This document shows positions 1-9,240 of a DNA stretch of 64,000 nucleotides, piece after piece (position 1 is the first letter of the stretch; every line of letters begins with the position of its first letter). A program made the position numbers and the translations under genes. The notes under the pieces are model-generated. The model searched no databases and was not told where the DNA came from. It was given only the letters and a program-made list of their open reading frames with translations. The stretch spans positions 141,104 to 205,103 of the forward strand of contig JAIETM010000005.1 in assembly GCA_019745155.1 (NCBI GenBank), in the 5' to 3' direction. The stretch is from Chitinophagaceae bacterium (GTDB lineage Bacteria > Bacteroidota > Bacteroidia > Chitinophagales > Chitinophagaceae).

Positions 1-80
1 GCAGTTTTTGCAGATATGATGAGGGTGTTTACTCATTACTGTAAACTACATGCTTGCGTTGATTTGGCAAAGTTTCCTGC

Positions 81-109
81 ACAAAAAATCCCGTTGCTAT
101 AACGGGATT
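81..109 (-). terminator. Rho-independent terminator of pruA
   Basis: Perfect 9-bp stem (AATCCCGTT / AACGGGATT) with a 5-base loop. Read on the minus strand it is followed by a run of T. It lies about 70 bases past the pruA stop codon. The first 80 bases of the window hold nothing I can assign. Confidence 0.75.
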
Positions 110-134
110 ATACATGTGATTAGCTAAAGCCTAT

Positions 135-176
135 TCAATAACCAATCAACAATAATCAATTGTCAATTGACAATAT
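135..176. repeat. AT-rich CAATCAACAAT-type simple repeat
   Basis: Short degenerate run of CAAT/CAAC units (accaatcaacaataatcaat and onward) between the pruA stop codon and its terminator. Similar tracts occur at about 34222-34310 and 39055-39118, always directly beside a gene end. Confidence 0.5.
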
Positions 177-1808
177 CTACGCTTCATTCAAGAATGGGTA
201 GCGATAATTGGTTGGCGGATTGAAGGTTTCTTTAATCGTTCTTGCACTCAACCAACGATAGAGGTTCAGCATAGAACCAGCTTTGTCGTTTGTGCCGGAT
301 GCACGCGCGCCGCCAAATGGTTGCTGGCCCACCACAGCGCCTGTTGGCTTATCGTTGATGTAGAAATTACCGGCTGCATTGCGCAGTTTATTCGTAGCCA
401 GTTCCACAGCAGCTCTGTCTTGTGCAAGAATAGCACCTGTTAAAGCATAAGGAGATGTGCTGTCAACCAGTTCTAGTGTCTGCTCAAACTTATCTGCATC
501 GTATGTATAGATAGTCAATACTGGGCCGAAGATTTCTTCGCACATGGTAGTGTACTTAGGATCTTTAGCTTCAATTACTGTAGGCTCAATAAAGTAACCT
601 TCTTTCTTACTGTAATTACCGCCAACCAGAATGTTGGCTTTCTTATCCTTCTTCGCATTATCAATATAGCGAGCAATACTATTGAAAGCTTTCTCATCAA
701 TCACCGCGTTTACGAAGTTGGAGAAGTCTTCTACAGTACCCATCTTCATGGTCTTGAGTTCAGCTACCAGCTTGGTCTTGATAGCATCAGCCAAATTGCT
801 TGGTAAGTAAGCGCGTGAGGCAGCAGAACATTTTTGTCCCTGGAATTCAAACGCACCTCTAGCCAATGCAGCTACAGCCGTATCCACATCGGCACTCTTA
901 TGAATCACCACGAAATCCTTACCTCCGGTTTCACCTACAATGCGTGGGTATGATTTGTACTTAGGAATATTTTCACCAATGGTCTTCCACATATTGTTGA
1001 ATACGCCTGTTGAACCGGTAAAGTGTACACCAGCAAAATCGCGGTGGTTGAAACATACTTTACCAATGGTAGGGCCATCCACATAAATCAGGTTGATGAC
1101 ACCGTCAGGCAAACCGGCTTCTTTCAAAATGCGCATAAACATCTGCGCAGAATAAATCTGGGTATTAGCTGGCTTCCAAACGACTACATTGCCACACATT
1201 GCAGCTGAAGTAGGCAGGTTACCACCAATGGCTGTGAAGTTAAAAGGTGTTACAGCCAGTACAAAACCTTCCAGCGGACGCCATTCCATTCTGTTGTGCA
1301 TGCCGGGTGCTGAAATAGGTTGTTGTTTATAAATCTCACTTAAGAAATGTACGTTGAAACGCAAGAAATCAATGATCTCACAGGCACTGTCGATCTCTGC
1401 CTGAAATGCATTCTTGCTCTGGCCCAGCATCGTCGTACCATTCATGTGGTAACGATACTTGGTGGCAATCAAGTCGGCAGCTTTCAAAAAGATATGTGCG
1501 CGACTTTCCCAGCTCATAGCAGCCCATGCTTCCTTGGCTTTCAAAGCTGCATCAATGGCCTGGTGCACATGCTTTTCTTCGCCTGCATGGAAATAACCCA
1601 ATGTGTGGGCAATTTCATGGGGTGGGTGCATGGCTACTTTCTTTCCGGTCTTAACCTGCTTGCCACCAATATACATCGGTACTTCAATGGCTTTTTTCTT
1701 CAGTTCAGTAAGTGTTTTCTTCAATGCAGCTCTCTCGGGGCTGCCCGGTGCGTATGACAATACCGGCTCGTTTACAGGCATCGGATAAGAGAAAGTTCCC
1801 AGACTCAT
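177..1808 (-). CDS. pruA: L-glutamate gamma-semialdehyde dehydrogenase (1-pyrroline-5-carboxylate dehydrogenase)
   Basis: Oxidises glutamate semialdehyde to glutamate with NAD+, the second step of proline catabolism, in the cytoplasm. The 543-residue protein shows aldehyde dehydrogenase landmarks in order: TPFNFTAIGGN, the nucleotide-binding FTGSTGVF, GETGGKD with the catalytic Glu, and FQGQKCSAASR with the catalytic Cys. The length and the long N-terminal segment match the stand-alone ALDH4-type enzyme; there is no PutA proline dehydrogenase fusion. I chose the ATG at 1808 (MSLGTFSYPMP), because the 12 residues upstream do not look like protein of this family. It is divergent from the gene at 1912 and ends in its own hairpin terminator. 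No proline dehydrogenase is in the window. Confidence 0.96.
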   Translation of the reverse strand: MSLGTFSYPMPVNEPVLSYAPGSPERAALKKTLTELKKKAIEVPMYIGGKQVKTGKKVAMHPPHEIAHTLGYFHAGEEKHVHQAIDAALKAKEAWAAMSWESRAHIFLKAADLIATKYRYHMNGTTMLGQSKNAFQAEIDSACEIIDFLRFNVHFLSEIYKQQPISAPGMHNRMEWRPLEGFVLAVTPFNFTAIGGNLPTSAAMCGNVVVWKPANTQIYSAQMFMRILKEAGLPDGVINLIYVDGPTIGKVCFNHRDFAGVHFTGSTGVFNNMWKTIGENIPKYKSYPRIVGETGGKDFVVIHKSADVDTAVAALARGAFEFQGQKCSAASRAYLPSNLADAIKTKLVAELKTMKMGTVEDFSNFVNAVIDEKAFNSIARYIDNAKKDKKANILVGGNYSKKEGYFIEPTVIEAKDPKYTTMCEEIFGPVLTIYTYDADKFEQTLELVDSTSPYALTGAILAQDRAAVELATNKLRNAAGNFYINDKPTGAVVGQQPFGGARASGTNDKAGSMLNLYRWLSARTIKETFNPPTNYRYPFLNEA

Positions 1809-1899
1809 ATGAACAGTTTTAAAGTTGAGTGCGCAAGGTAGCAATTGCAGCGGAATTCACCTTAGCCATGTTGCCCATTAGCTACTTAGGATTGTTTAT

Positions 1900-1907
1900 T
1901 ATCTTTC
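1900..1907 (+). promoter_or_regulatory. Putative -7 promoter box (TATCTTTC)
   Basis: One mismatch from the Bacteroidota -7 consensus TAnnTTTG. It ends only 4 bases before the ATG at 1912, so the transcript may begin at or very near the start codon. Confidence 0.4.
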
Positions 1908-1911
1908 GCCC

Positions 1912-2898
1912 ATGTATTTTATCCGCTTCTTATTCACCACGCTGTATTTTGGAATACGTGTATTGCTGGTGAGGTGGCGTGCAGAAAAACAAGCTGTTGC
2001 GCTGCTGCGCGATCTAGAGCAGCGCTTCAACGGTCGTTTCGATCAGGCAACATTCCGCAAAGTAGCCAAGAGTCATCCTATCTACTTAAGCATTGTCAAT
2101 GATGCGTTTACAGGTTTACACGGAAGAACCACCACAATAGCGGAGCAGGAGCGATGCGTGCTCTATTTTATCTGTAGTTCTTTGTTCGATAATTTCTTTG
2201 ATGAACACTCGCGAACCGATGACGAAATTTATGCCATGACTTTTGCGCCCGACACCTATGCGCCAAAGGATTTTGATGATCGGGCGGCAAAATATGCACA
2301 TACCCGTTTGCTGAATGAAGTAAAAGATAAGCAAGGGTATCTGGAAGTGCTGATGCATGAATACAAGGGACAAATGATCTCACGCGAGCAGTTTGATCCA
2401 GACATCACCAATGAACGCATTCAGGAAATATGTTTTTACAAATGCGGCAATGCAACTCTACTCTGTAAGTATTACCTAGATGTTGATGCCAGCGAGGCAG
2501 AAACTGCTATCTGGTATCGCCTTGGTGCTTTTATTCAGTTATGCGATGATTTGTTTGATATCTATTTTGATGTGCCTGCAGGCATCAATACGCTTGCCAC
2601 AAGATGCACCAATGCCTATGCAATGGAAGCTTTCTTTCTTGGCTTGATAAAAGACATGCAGGAACGCATTCGATCAATACCGGTAAGCAAAGCGCGCAGA
2701 GAAAAATTTGCCATCGCCATGGCAGGTATTTATTCCTTAGGCTTGGTTGCTATTGAACAACTAAAAAGACTGCAAGGCCAATCGGCTCAGTTGCCACAAT
2801 TCGCTAACTTACCTCGTAAAACCATGATCGTCGATATGGAGCGCTTCGGCAACATGTGGCGTTGGTTCAAGTTTGTGTACAAATACGGAAAGCTATAG
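1912..2898 (+). CDS. Prenyl-synthase-like (class I isoprenoid fold) protein of unknown substrate
   Basis: Predicted cytoplasmic, all-helical protein of 328 residues. Residues 205-216 read GAFIQLCDDLFD, a close match to the second aspartate-rich motif of trans-prenyl diphosphate synthases (GxxxQxxDDxxD). Residues 93-97 read DNFFD, a variant of the first DDxxD motif. Both lie at plausible spacing for the two Mg2+-diphosphate binding sites of a class I fold, so a prenyltransferase or terpene-synthase-like reaction is inferred. The overall sequence is not an ordinary IspA or octaprenyl synthase, and the family may be uncharacterised. The next gene (GlmU-like) starts 2 bases after the stop codon, so the two are probably co-transcribed. 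No other isoprenoid genes are nearby. The fold is moderately sure, the activity unknown. Confidence 0.6.
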   Translation: MYFIRFLFTTLYFGIRVLLVRWRAEKQAVALLRDLEQRFNGRFDQATFRKVAKSHPIYLSIVNDAFTGLHGRTTTIAEQERCVLYFICSSLFDNFFDEHSRTDDEIYAMTFAPDTYAPKDFDDRAAKYAHTRLLNEVKDKQGYLEVLMHEYKGQMISREQFDPDITNERIQEICFYKCGNATLLCKYYLDVDASEAETAIWYRLGAFIQLCDDLFDIYFDVPAGINTLATRCTNAYAMEAFFLGLIKDMQERIRSIPVSKARREKFAIAMAGIYSLGLVAIEQLKRLQGQSAQLPQFANLPRKTMIVDMERFGNMWRWFKFVYKYGKL

Positions 2899-2900
2899 TT

Positions 2901-4061
2901 ATGGCCATTGTTTTATTCGATAATAGAGAACGCGAAGGCTTATATCCTTTAACGGTGAATAAAGCTGTAGCCGATTTGCGTATGGGTATCCTGCGTATCA
3001 AAGAGTGGTGGCTGCGCAAAACCAACCTGCGTCCTTATGTGGCTACAACTCATCCATTACAGATTTTATACAGTCCCATTCCGGAAGGTGAACATATTTG
3101 GATTGATGCCAGCATTATAGCCGATGATGCATTGGTGCAAAGAATTTTGAAATTAAAGTCGGGACAATGCCTCGTAGATGCTTTTGGTTTAGTAGCAGGT
3201 AAAACTGATCAGCGTAATTGGGATTATGCATCGCATGACATCGGTAATTTTTCCAATCAGCAGAAGATTGATGCTGTTACACGCTTGCAATACCCTTGGC
3301 AGATTTTTCAATGGAATGATCAAGCGATTCGTGAAGATTTTCAGCTAATCACGCATCGGAGAAAATCACAACCGCTGTCCAGTACCAATCGTATCCAACA
3401 ATACAGTTCCATTTTCTTAGAAGAAGGTGCACGTGTAGAATATGCGATGCTGAATGCTACACAAGGCCCCATCTATATCGGTAAGAACGCCGTCATACAA
3501 GAAGGTGCGATGATCTTTGGCCCAGTAGCGATTGGTACACATGCTATGGTAAAAATGGGCGCAACAGTCTATGGTGCTACTACATTAGGCCCTTGGTGTG
3601 TTGCCGGTGGTGAAATCAAGAACGTGATAATGATGGGTTATAGCAACAAAGGGCATCATGGTTATTTAGGTGATAGCGTAGTAGGCGAGTGGTGCAATTT
3701 TGGCGCAGGAACGAGTAATAGCAATGTGAAGAATACTGCAGAAACAGTAACGTTATGGCATCAGGCAACGCAGACATGGCATCTTGTTGGACAAAAATGC
3801 GGACTCATCATGGGCGATTACTCACGCACGGCCATCAACTCTTCCATCAATACAGGTAGTGTGATTGGCATCAGCAGCAATTTGTTTGGTGCGGGTCTGT
3901 TACCTCGTGTGATTCCAGATTTTAGCTGGGGCGATGGTAGCGAACGTTACCGCCTTGATAAAGCCATTGAAGCGATTGGCAATTGGAAAAAAATGAAGGG
4001 ACAGGAAATTTCCTCCGCTGAAATAGCCGTCCTCCAACATATCTTTGAACAACAAGCATAA
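2901..4061 (+). CDS. GlmU-like putative sugar nucleotidyltransferase with left-handed beta-helix
   Basis: 386-residue protein with an N-terminal nucleotidyltransferase-like region beginning MAIVLFDNREREGLYPLTV and containing ADLRMGILRIKEWW. It is followed from about residue 180 by hexapeptide repeats (IYIGKNAVIQEGAMIFG, AIGTHAMVKMGATVYG) that form a left-handed beta-helix acyltransferase domain. This matches the Bacteroidota family annotated as an alternative GlmU (UDP-GlcNAc diphosphorylase / glucosamine-1-phosphate acetyltransferase-like). The N-terminus lacks the usual GxGTRM loop of classical GlmU, so the exact reaction is uncertain. The ATG at 2901 is chosen because it lies just after the upstream stop codon; an in-frame extension to 2856 would overlap that gene. 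tpiA follows 9 bases later. Confidence 0.8.
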   Translation: MAIVLFDNREREGLYPLTVNKAVADLRMGILRIKEWWLRKTNLRPYVATTHPLQILYSPIPEGEHIWIDASIIADDALVQRILKLKSGQCLVDAFGLVAGKTDQRNWDYASHDIGNFSNQQKIDAVTRLQYPWQIFQWNDQAIREDFQLITHRRKSQPLSSTNRIQQYSSIFLEEGARVEYAMLNATQGPIYIGKNAVIQEGAMIFGPVAIGTHAMVKMGATVYGATTLGPWCVAGGEIKNVIMMGYSNKGHHGYLGDSVVGEWCNFGAGTSNSNVKNTAETVTLWHQATQTWHLVGQKCGLIMGDYSRTAINSSINTGSVIGISSNLFGAGLLPRVIPDFSWGDGSERYRLDKAIEAIGNWKKMKGQEISSAEIAVLQHIFEQQA

Positions 4062-4070
4062 AACCGAAAG

Positions 4071-4829
4071 ATGAGAAAAAGTATTGCAGCCGCTAACTGG
4101 AAAATGAATTTAACCTGGCAGCAGGGTGAACAGTTGATTGATCAACTCATAGCTGGTATGGAACCACTGGCTGATCACAAGAAAGTGATTCTGGCTGTGC
4201 CCTTTCCTTACTTGCATATGGCGCATGAAAAAGTAAAAAGCCAACCTTCTGTATTCATTGCTGCGCAAAACTGCTACAGCAAAATGAGTGGCGCTTACAC
4301 AGGTGAAGTGAGTGTAGAAATGCTGCAATCCATCGGTATTCATTTTGTGGTGCTTGGTCACTCTGAGCGCAGAGAATATTTCAACGAAAGCAATCAGTTT
4401 TTAGCAGATAAAGTGAATATCTGTCTGGCCAATAATATTCATCCCATTTTCTGTTGTGGTGAGCCACTCTCTATTCGCGAAGCCAATGAGCAGGATGCTT
4501 ATGTGCGCAAGCAATTGGAAGAATCTTTGTTCCATTTGTCTGCTGATGATATTCAAAAAATCATCATCGCTTACGAACCCATCTGGGCCATTGGTACCGG
4601 TAAAACAGCCAGCAGCGAGCAAGCGCAGGAAATGCATGCATCTATTCGCAAGTTATTTGCAGAAAAATATGGTGATGTGGTTGCCAGCGAAATCAGCATC
4701 CTCTACGGCGGAAGTGTAAAAGGCAATAATGCTTTGGAACTCTTCTTGCAGTCTGATGTGGATGGTGGTTTGGTGGGTGGCGCTTCACTGAACGCTGCAG
4801 AATTCCTCACCATCATCAAAGCATTGTAG
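4071..4829 (+). CDS. tpiA: Triosephosphate isomerase
   Basis: Interconverts dihydroxyacetone phosphate and glyceraldehyde 3-phosphate in glycolysis. The 252-residue length is standard for the TIM barrel. Catalytic residues are visible: Lys11 in AANWKMN, His in VLGHSERR, Glu in AYEPIWAIGTGKT, and the phosphate-binding LYGGSV and GLVGGASL loops near the C-terminus. It is third in a same-strand run with the prenyl-synthase-like and GlmU-like genes; the hemerythrin gene begins 2 bases after its stop codon. Confidence 0.98.
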   Translation: MRKSIAAANWKMNLTWQQGEQLIDQLIAGMEPLADHKKVILAVPFPYLHMAHEKVKSQPSVFIAAQNCYSKMSGAYTGEVSVEMLQSIGIHFVVLGHSERREYFNESNQFLADKVNICLANNIHPIFCCGEPLSIREANEQDAYVRKQLEESLFHLSADDIQKIIIAYEPIWAIGTGKTASSEQAQEMHASIRKLFAEKYGDVVASEISILYGGSVKGNNALELFLQSDVDGGLVGGASLNAAEFLTIIKAL

Positions 4830-4831
4830 CA

Positions 4832-5302
4832 TTGCCCATTCAACGCAGCACGGCATTACAACCTTTAAGTCGACAACATCATGGCGGCCTCTTGTTTTGT
4901 CTGCTCTTGAAAAAAGGCGTGCGTAAGAACGCACCCGTTGGGGTGATGCGTGATTTTGTGCTGGATTTCTGGCAGAAAGAATTACAACAGCATTTTCATC
5001 TCGAAGAAGCCATACTCGAACCATTTGTAACGGATATGGAATTGAAAGCGCCCATGCAACGAATGCTGCGCGATCATGCCCAAATACGCGAAGCGATTCA
5101 TCTGGTTGACTTGCAGCCTTCCCTGTTGCGTATTCAGCAAGTACAGGAATTGGTGGAAGAGCATATCCGTTTTGAAGAAAGGCATTTGTTTCAAATCATG
5201 GAAACCAGTTTGAATGCTGATGCCATGCAGGCTATTGGTGTACAATTAGCTGAAGCCGGCGAATACAATTGCAATCTTTATCCGGTGCGTTTCTGGGAAT
5301 AA
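4832..5302 (+). CDS. Hemerythrin-like domain protein
   Basis: 156-residue four-helix protein with histidine and glutamate positions expected for a non-haem di-iron centre: HHGG near the N-terminus, HFHLEEAIL, DHAQIREAI and HIRFEERHLF. Such proteins bind O2 or act in oxygen or redox sensing; the role here is unknown. No ATG keeps the first histidine motif, so I take the TTG at 4832, 2 bases after the tpiA stop codon. That fits translation coupled to tpiA. It is convergent and directly abutting the tsaC/sua5 gene, with no visible terminator between them. Confidence 0.82.
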   Translation: MPIQRSTALQPLSRQHHGGLLFCLLLKKGVRKNAPVGVMRDFVLDFWQKELQQHFHLEEAILEPFVTDMELKAPMQRMLRDHAQIREAIHLVDLQPSLLRIQQVQELVEEHIRFEERHLFQIMETSLNADAMQAIGVQLAEAGEYNCNLYPVRFWE

Positions 5303-6274
5303 TTATTTCATACTGGCTTGTGCACGATCCAATCGATCGTTTATCGCCAGTCCAATGCCTTGAGCAGGAAAATATTCTGCAATGATGCAATCGTATTGAT
5401 GTGCATCAATCTCACGCAGTGTTGCAAACAAATGCTTGGCTGCTTCGTGCAAATCGCCCGCAGGGCTGAGTACATAATAATCTACATTCTCTAATCTTCT
5501 CGATGGCTCTGTAAAGCAGATGGCTGCAATGTTTTGTCCCGCATGGGCCGGTGCGATTTCCTGTACGGAACCACGATACAGTGGTGTAGCCGGCGCGTAA
5601 TGACTTTTCAATTGTCCCGGTGTCTGTGGCTGCTGATGCGATAAAGCAATGATGGCTTTCATGCCCGTAACTGCTTCAATTTTGTCAATGGGCATGCCAC
5701 CCAAGCGGTGTATGATGAGTTCCGTATTGGTGATCTCTGCAATTGTACTTTCCAAACCAATCTGCGCTGCACCACCATCCAATACATAAGACAGTTTTGT
5801 ACCTAAGCCTGTAGCAACGTGTTCAGCAGTGGTGGGACTCACATAGCCAAACGGATTGGCGCTGGGTGCACACAATGGAAAATCCAATGCACGCAATAAT
5901 TCTAATGTGAGTGGGTGATTGGGAATGCGTATCGCTACTTTATTGCTACCCGCAGTTGCTAAATCAGGTACCGTATTTTTCTTAGGTAATAATAAGGTGA
6001 TCGGCCCGGGCATTAATTGTGCTGCTACCAATTTCGCTTTGGCAGGTAACTCTGCTACATAATTGTGCAATTCATCCACACTGCTCACGTGCACAATCAA
6101 TGGATTAAACTTAGGTCTTTGTTTGGCTTCAAAGATTTTCAGCAATGCATCTTCATTCAGCGCATTGGCTGCTAAGCCATAGACAGTTTCTGTTGGAATA
6201 CCTACCAGCTTGCCATCGCGCAACTTTTGCGCAGCCAATAAAATATCTGTACCAATCAAGGGCAGGTTATTCAT
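5303..6274 (-). CDS. L-threonylcarbamoyladenylate synthase (TsaC/Sua5 family, long form)
   Basis: Makes threonylcarbamoyl-AMP from threonine, bicarbonate and ATP for the t6A37 tRNA modification. The YrdC/Sua5 domain occupies about residues 10-200, with KLRDGKLVGIPTETVYGLAANA, KQRPKFNPLIVHV and CAPSANPFG. Beyond it a C-terminal Sua5 domain makes up the 323 residues, which marks the long Sua5 form rather than short TsaC. The start MNNLPLIGTD at 6274 overlaps the K+ channel stop codon by 8 bases; nine extra residues upstream are possible but would deepen the overlap. The overlap implies co-translation with the channel gene. Confidence 0.93.
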   Translation of the reverse strand: MNNLPLIGTDILLAAQKLRDGKLVGIPTETVYGLAANALNEDALLKIFEAKQRPKFNPLIVHVSSVDELHNYVAELPAKAKLVAAQLMPGPITLLLPKKNTVPDLATAGSNKVAIRIPNHPLTLELLRALDFPLCAPSANPFGYVSPTTAEHVATGLGTKLSYVLDGGAAQIGLESTIAEITNTELIIHRLGGMPIDKIEAVTGMKAIIALSHQQPQTPGQLKSHYAPATPLYRGSVQEIAPAHAGQNIAAICFTEPSRRLENVDYYVLSPAGDLHEAAKHLFATLREIDAHQYDCIIAEYFPAQGIGLAINDRLDRAQASMK

Positions 6275-7232
6275 CAGGTAAAGCAACAGTTTCGTAATCA
6301 CTTAGTTTATTCAAATGCAAAACAGTAATGCTACCATCCTGGCTGGGATTATACATGGGCAAAAACTTGGCGCCAAAGACAAATTCATTCCAAGTATAAG
6401 ATGAACGAGTAACGACTGTGCTCGAAAAACTCTCATCAAAGCCTTGTACAAAAACCAGCAATTCCGCTTTAGCTGCTGCCAAATCATCAGCGCTGAGTTT
6501 GTAGAGCGGACTATTTTCATTGATCACATGCACCAATGTCCAGTTCATGGAAAGGGTGTTGGCTTTGGAAATGTCTAAGGGTAGGGTAAAAAACTGGTTC
6601 TTACGTACGCCATCTACTTCTACCTGAATGGCGAGAGTCACTTTGGCTTCCACCTCGGTTAAATGGTTCTTGGTATAGGGCACCATGCGCAACATGAGGG
6701 CGCGGCCTTCTTTAAAAGGCGCAATCAGGGCATTCTTGCTGAAATGGATATAGGCCCTTGGTCGGGCGAAACGGCCATACAACAAACCAGTAGCCAAGGC
6801 AAAGCTGAGTAAACCCATCAGGGCTTCAATCGCTGCAACCGTACTGGCTAAAAAGCCAATAGGATTGATCCGTCCATAACCTACTGTGGTAAAAGTCTGG
6901 GCACTAAAAAAGAAAGCCTCCCCAAATTTTTCACCCAGGGTATTGGCCACCATGCCGCCCAGGTGGTCTATGCCTATCGCCATGTAAATCAAGGCAAAGA
7001 GCAGGTTGATGCCAATAAAAAATGAGAAGACAACCAAGAGGAACTTGATATAATGCATGTGCAGCAGCTCATGGTATAAATTGAGTCTGCGCCAGAATTC
7101 CATACCCTCCACGCGTATATTGGGTCGGCCATCTTTTTGGAAAAAACGACCGCCATTCATAGATGCATTGGTACTCAGTCCCGTTTCACGGTCAACCTGT
7201 CCCAATTTACCAAAGCGAGAAAGTAAAGCCAT
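6267..7232 (-). CDS. Inward-rectifier K+ channel (KirBac family)
   Basis: Inner-membrane potassium channel of 321 residues. The layout is classical: amphipathic slide helix (WRRLNLYHELLHMHYIKF), TM1 (LLVVFSFFIGINLLFALIYM), pore helix and selectivity filter in AQTFTTVGYGRINP, TM2 (TVAAIEALMGLLSFALATGLLYG), then a C-terminal Ig-like cytoplasmic domain of about 190 residues (RALMLRMVPYTKN and onward). The start at 7232 (MALLSRFGKLG) is preferred over an ATG at 7259. A -7 box (TACTTTTG) lies between the two candidates, 6 bases before the downstream ATG. It is divergent from lepA and overlaps tsaC/sua5 by 8 bases. Confidence 0.93.
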   Translation of the reverse strand: MALLSRFGKLGQVDRETGLSTNASMNGGRFFQKDGRPNIRVEGMEFWRRLNLYHELLHMHYIKFLLVVFSFFIGINLLFALIYMAIGIDHLGGMVANTLGEKFGEAFFFSAQTFTTVGYGRINPIGFLASTVAAIEALMGLLSFALATGLLYGRFARPRAYIHFSKNALIAPFKEGRALMLRMVPYTKNHLTEVEAKVTLAIQVEVDGVRKNQFFTLPLDISKANTLSMNWTLVHVINENSPLYKLSADDLAAAKAELLVFVQGFDESFSSTVVTRSSYTWNEFVFGAKFLPMYNPSQDGSITVLHLNKLSDYETVALPDE

Positions 7233-7238
7233 ATTGAC

Positions 7239-7246
7239 CAAAAGTA
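7239..7246 (-). promoter_or_regulatory. -7 promoter box of the K+ channel gene (TACTTTTG)
   Basis: Exact TAnnTTTG on the minus strand, 6 bases upstream of the ATG at 7232. Its position inside the longer reading frame argues for the shorter start and for a nearly leaderless mRNA. Confidence 0.5.
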
Positions 7247-7306
7247 AACCCTTTCCCATTCACAAGTGTTGGAAATTGGCCCTGAATAGTTTGGGGTGCA
7301 TACACT

Positions 7307-7314
7307 TATCTTTG
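7307..7314 (+). promoter_or_regulatory. -7 promoter box of lepA (TATCTTTG)
   Basis: Exact TAnnTTTG, ending 7 bases before the lepA ATG. No clear Shine-Dalgarno sequence fits in the remaining gap. Confidence 0.55.
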
Positions 7315-7321
7315 CGCACTT

Positions 7322-9106
7322 ATGAAGCATATCCGGAATTTTTGCATCATCGCCCATATTGACCACGGAAAGAGTACCCTGGCCGACAGACTGTTGGAGC
7401 ATACCAAGACCATTGGTGAGCGCGACATGATGAATCAGGTACTTGACGACATGGATTTGGAGCGGGAAAAGGGCATTACCATTAAGAGCCACGCTATTCA
7501 GATTAATTACCCGTACAAAGGGCAGGAATACGTACTGAACCTGATTGATACACCCGGCCACGTTGACTTCAGTTATGAAGTGAGCCGTGCACTGGCTGCA
7601 TGCGAAGGCGCCCTGCTGCTGGTAGATGCGTCTCAGGGTATTCAGGCACAGACCATCAGTAACCTCTATCTGGCCATCGATAACGATCTGGAGATCATTC
7701 CCGTGATCAACAAGATTGATATGGAAGGTGCCATGATTCCTGAAGTAACCGACCAGATCATTGACCTGATTGGCTGTAAACAGGAAGATATTCTCCTGGC
7801 CAGCGGTAAATCCGGCATCGGTATCGAAGCAATTCTGGAAGCTATTGTAGAACGCATTCCTGCTCCGGAAGGCAGTGAGGAAGCACCATTACAAGCTTTG
7901 ATCTTTGATTCAGTATTCAATAGTTTCCGTGGTATTATTGTGTACTACCGTATTCTGAATGGTGTATTGCGCAAAGGCGATATGATTCGCTTCATTTCTA
8001 CGGGACAGGATTATGGTGCCGATGAAGTGGGTATCCTAAAACTGGGTATGGAAGCCAAGAAAGAAGTGCGCTGCGGCGATGTGGGCTATATCATTACCGG
8101 TATCAAGAATGCCAAAGAAGTAAAAGTGGGTGATACCATTACCCTCGCGAATAACCCCGGTGAAATGATCCATGGTTTTGAAGAAGTAAAGCCCATGGTA
8201 TTTGCCGGTATCTTCCCTGTGAATACAGATGAGTTTGAAGAACTGCGCGATTGCATGGAGAAACTGCAATTGAACGATGCTTCACTCACATTTGAGCTGG
8301 AAACTTCTCAGGCCCTGGGCTTTGGTTTCCGATGCGGATTCTTGGGATTGCTCCACATGGAAATTATTCAGGAGCGACTGGAACGCGAGTTTAACCAGAC
8401 CGTAATTACAACGGTGCCCAACGTAAGCTTTATTGCCTACACCACAAGAGGCGAGAAGATTACGGTGAACAACCCAACAGAAATGCCTGATCCTGTAAAG
8501 ATCGACCGCATTGAAGAGCCTTTCATTAAAGCACAGATCATTACCCTGCCGGATTATATCGGTAATATCATGACACTTTGTTTGGGTAAGCGTGGTATCC
8601 TCATTAACCAGAGCTACCTCACACCCACACGTGTGGAATTGATTTTTGAAATGCCCTTAACAGAAATCGTATTCGATTTCTATGATAAGCTGAAGAGCCA
8701 GACTCGTGGCTATGCATCCTTCGATTATTCACCCATTGGTTACCGCGAAGCGGATATTGTGAAAATGGATATCCTGCTGAACGCCGAGAAAGTGGATGCT
8801 TTGAGTGCCTTGATTCACCGCAGTCGCGCACAAGACTTTGGCCGCAAATTGTGTGAGAAGTTGAAAGAGTTGTTGCCACGCCAACAATTCCAGATTGCGA
8901 TACAAGCAGCAGTAGGAGCGAAGGTGATTGCCCGTGAGAACATCAGCGCCATGCGTAAGGATGTAACGGCCAAGTGTTATGGTGGTGACGTAAGCCGTAA
9001 GCGTAAACTCTTGGAACGCCAGAAAGAAGGTAAGAAGCGTATGCGCCAGATTGGAAGTGTAGAAGTACCGCAGGAAGCTTTCTTAGCCGTATTGAAGTTG
9101 GATTAA
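7322..9106 (+). CDS. lepA: Elongation factor 4 (LepA), ribosome-associated GTPase
   Basis: Translational GTPase implicated in ribosome back-translocation and 30S biogenesis. The 594-residue length is standard. G1 reads [17 protein letters not shown]3 [11 protein letters not shown] and G4 NKID, followed by the EF4-specific C-terminal domain ([33 protein letters not shown]). The start [18 protein letters not shown] is unambiguous. The last 93 bases and the following terminator are duplicated 1.19 kb downstream (10206-10357), flanking a Bro-N gene. The reading frame itself is intact. Confidence 0.98.
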   Translation: MKHIRNFCIIAHIDHGKSTLADRLLEHTKTIGERDMMNQVLDDMDLEREKGITIKSHAIQINYPYKGQEYVLNLIDTPGHVDFSYEVSRALAACEGALLLVDASQGIQAQTISNLYLAIDNDLEIIPVINKIDMEGAMIPEVTDQIIDLIGCKQEDILLASGKSGIGIEAILEAIVERIPAPEGSEEAPLQALIFDSVFNSFRGIIVYYRILNGVLRKGDMIRFISTGQDYGADEVGILKLGMEAKKEVRCGDVGYIITGIKNAKEVKVGDTITLANNPGEMIHGFEEVKPMVFAGIFPVNTDEFEELRDCMEKLQLNDASLTFELETSQALGFGFRCGFLGLLHMEIIQERLEREFNQTVITTVPNVSFIAYTTRGEKITVNNPTEMPDPVKIDRIEEPFIKAQIITLPDYIGNIMTLCLGKRGILINQSYLTPTRVELIFEMPLTEIVFDFYDKLKSQTRGYASFDYSPIGYREADIVKMDILLNAEKVDALSALIHRSRAQDFGRKLCEKLKELLPRQQFQIAIQAAVGAKVIARENISAMRKDVTAKCYGGDVSRKRKLLERQKEGKKRMRQIGSVEVPQEAFLAVLKLD

Positions 9107-9167
9107 TTTTTTTTAGCAGATAGCATGTAGAAGCTGGAATCTAGCAATGGGTTTCAGCTTTTTTGTT
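9014..9167 (+). repeat. Left copy of duplicated lepA 3' end plus terminator (att-like direct repeat)
   Basis: This segment (last 30 lepA codons, stop codon and terminator hairpin) recurs at 10206-10357. In the coding part I count 3 differences in 93 bases, all synonymous. Past the stop codon there are a few more differences and a 2-base change in the T run. The pair brackets about 1.04 kb that contains only the Bro-N gene. Confidence 0.85.
9131..9166 (+). terminator. lepA terminator
   Basis: AAGCTG...TTTCAGCTT stem followed by TTTTTTG, 25 bases after the lepA stop codon. A second copy is at 10321-10356. Confidence 0.6.
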
Positions 9168-9240
9168 GGGGGGTGATAAACCGCGTATAAATTTTACTGG
9201 AAGATACTACGGGTATTAAATTTCCTTTCTTTGATGGGGG

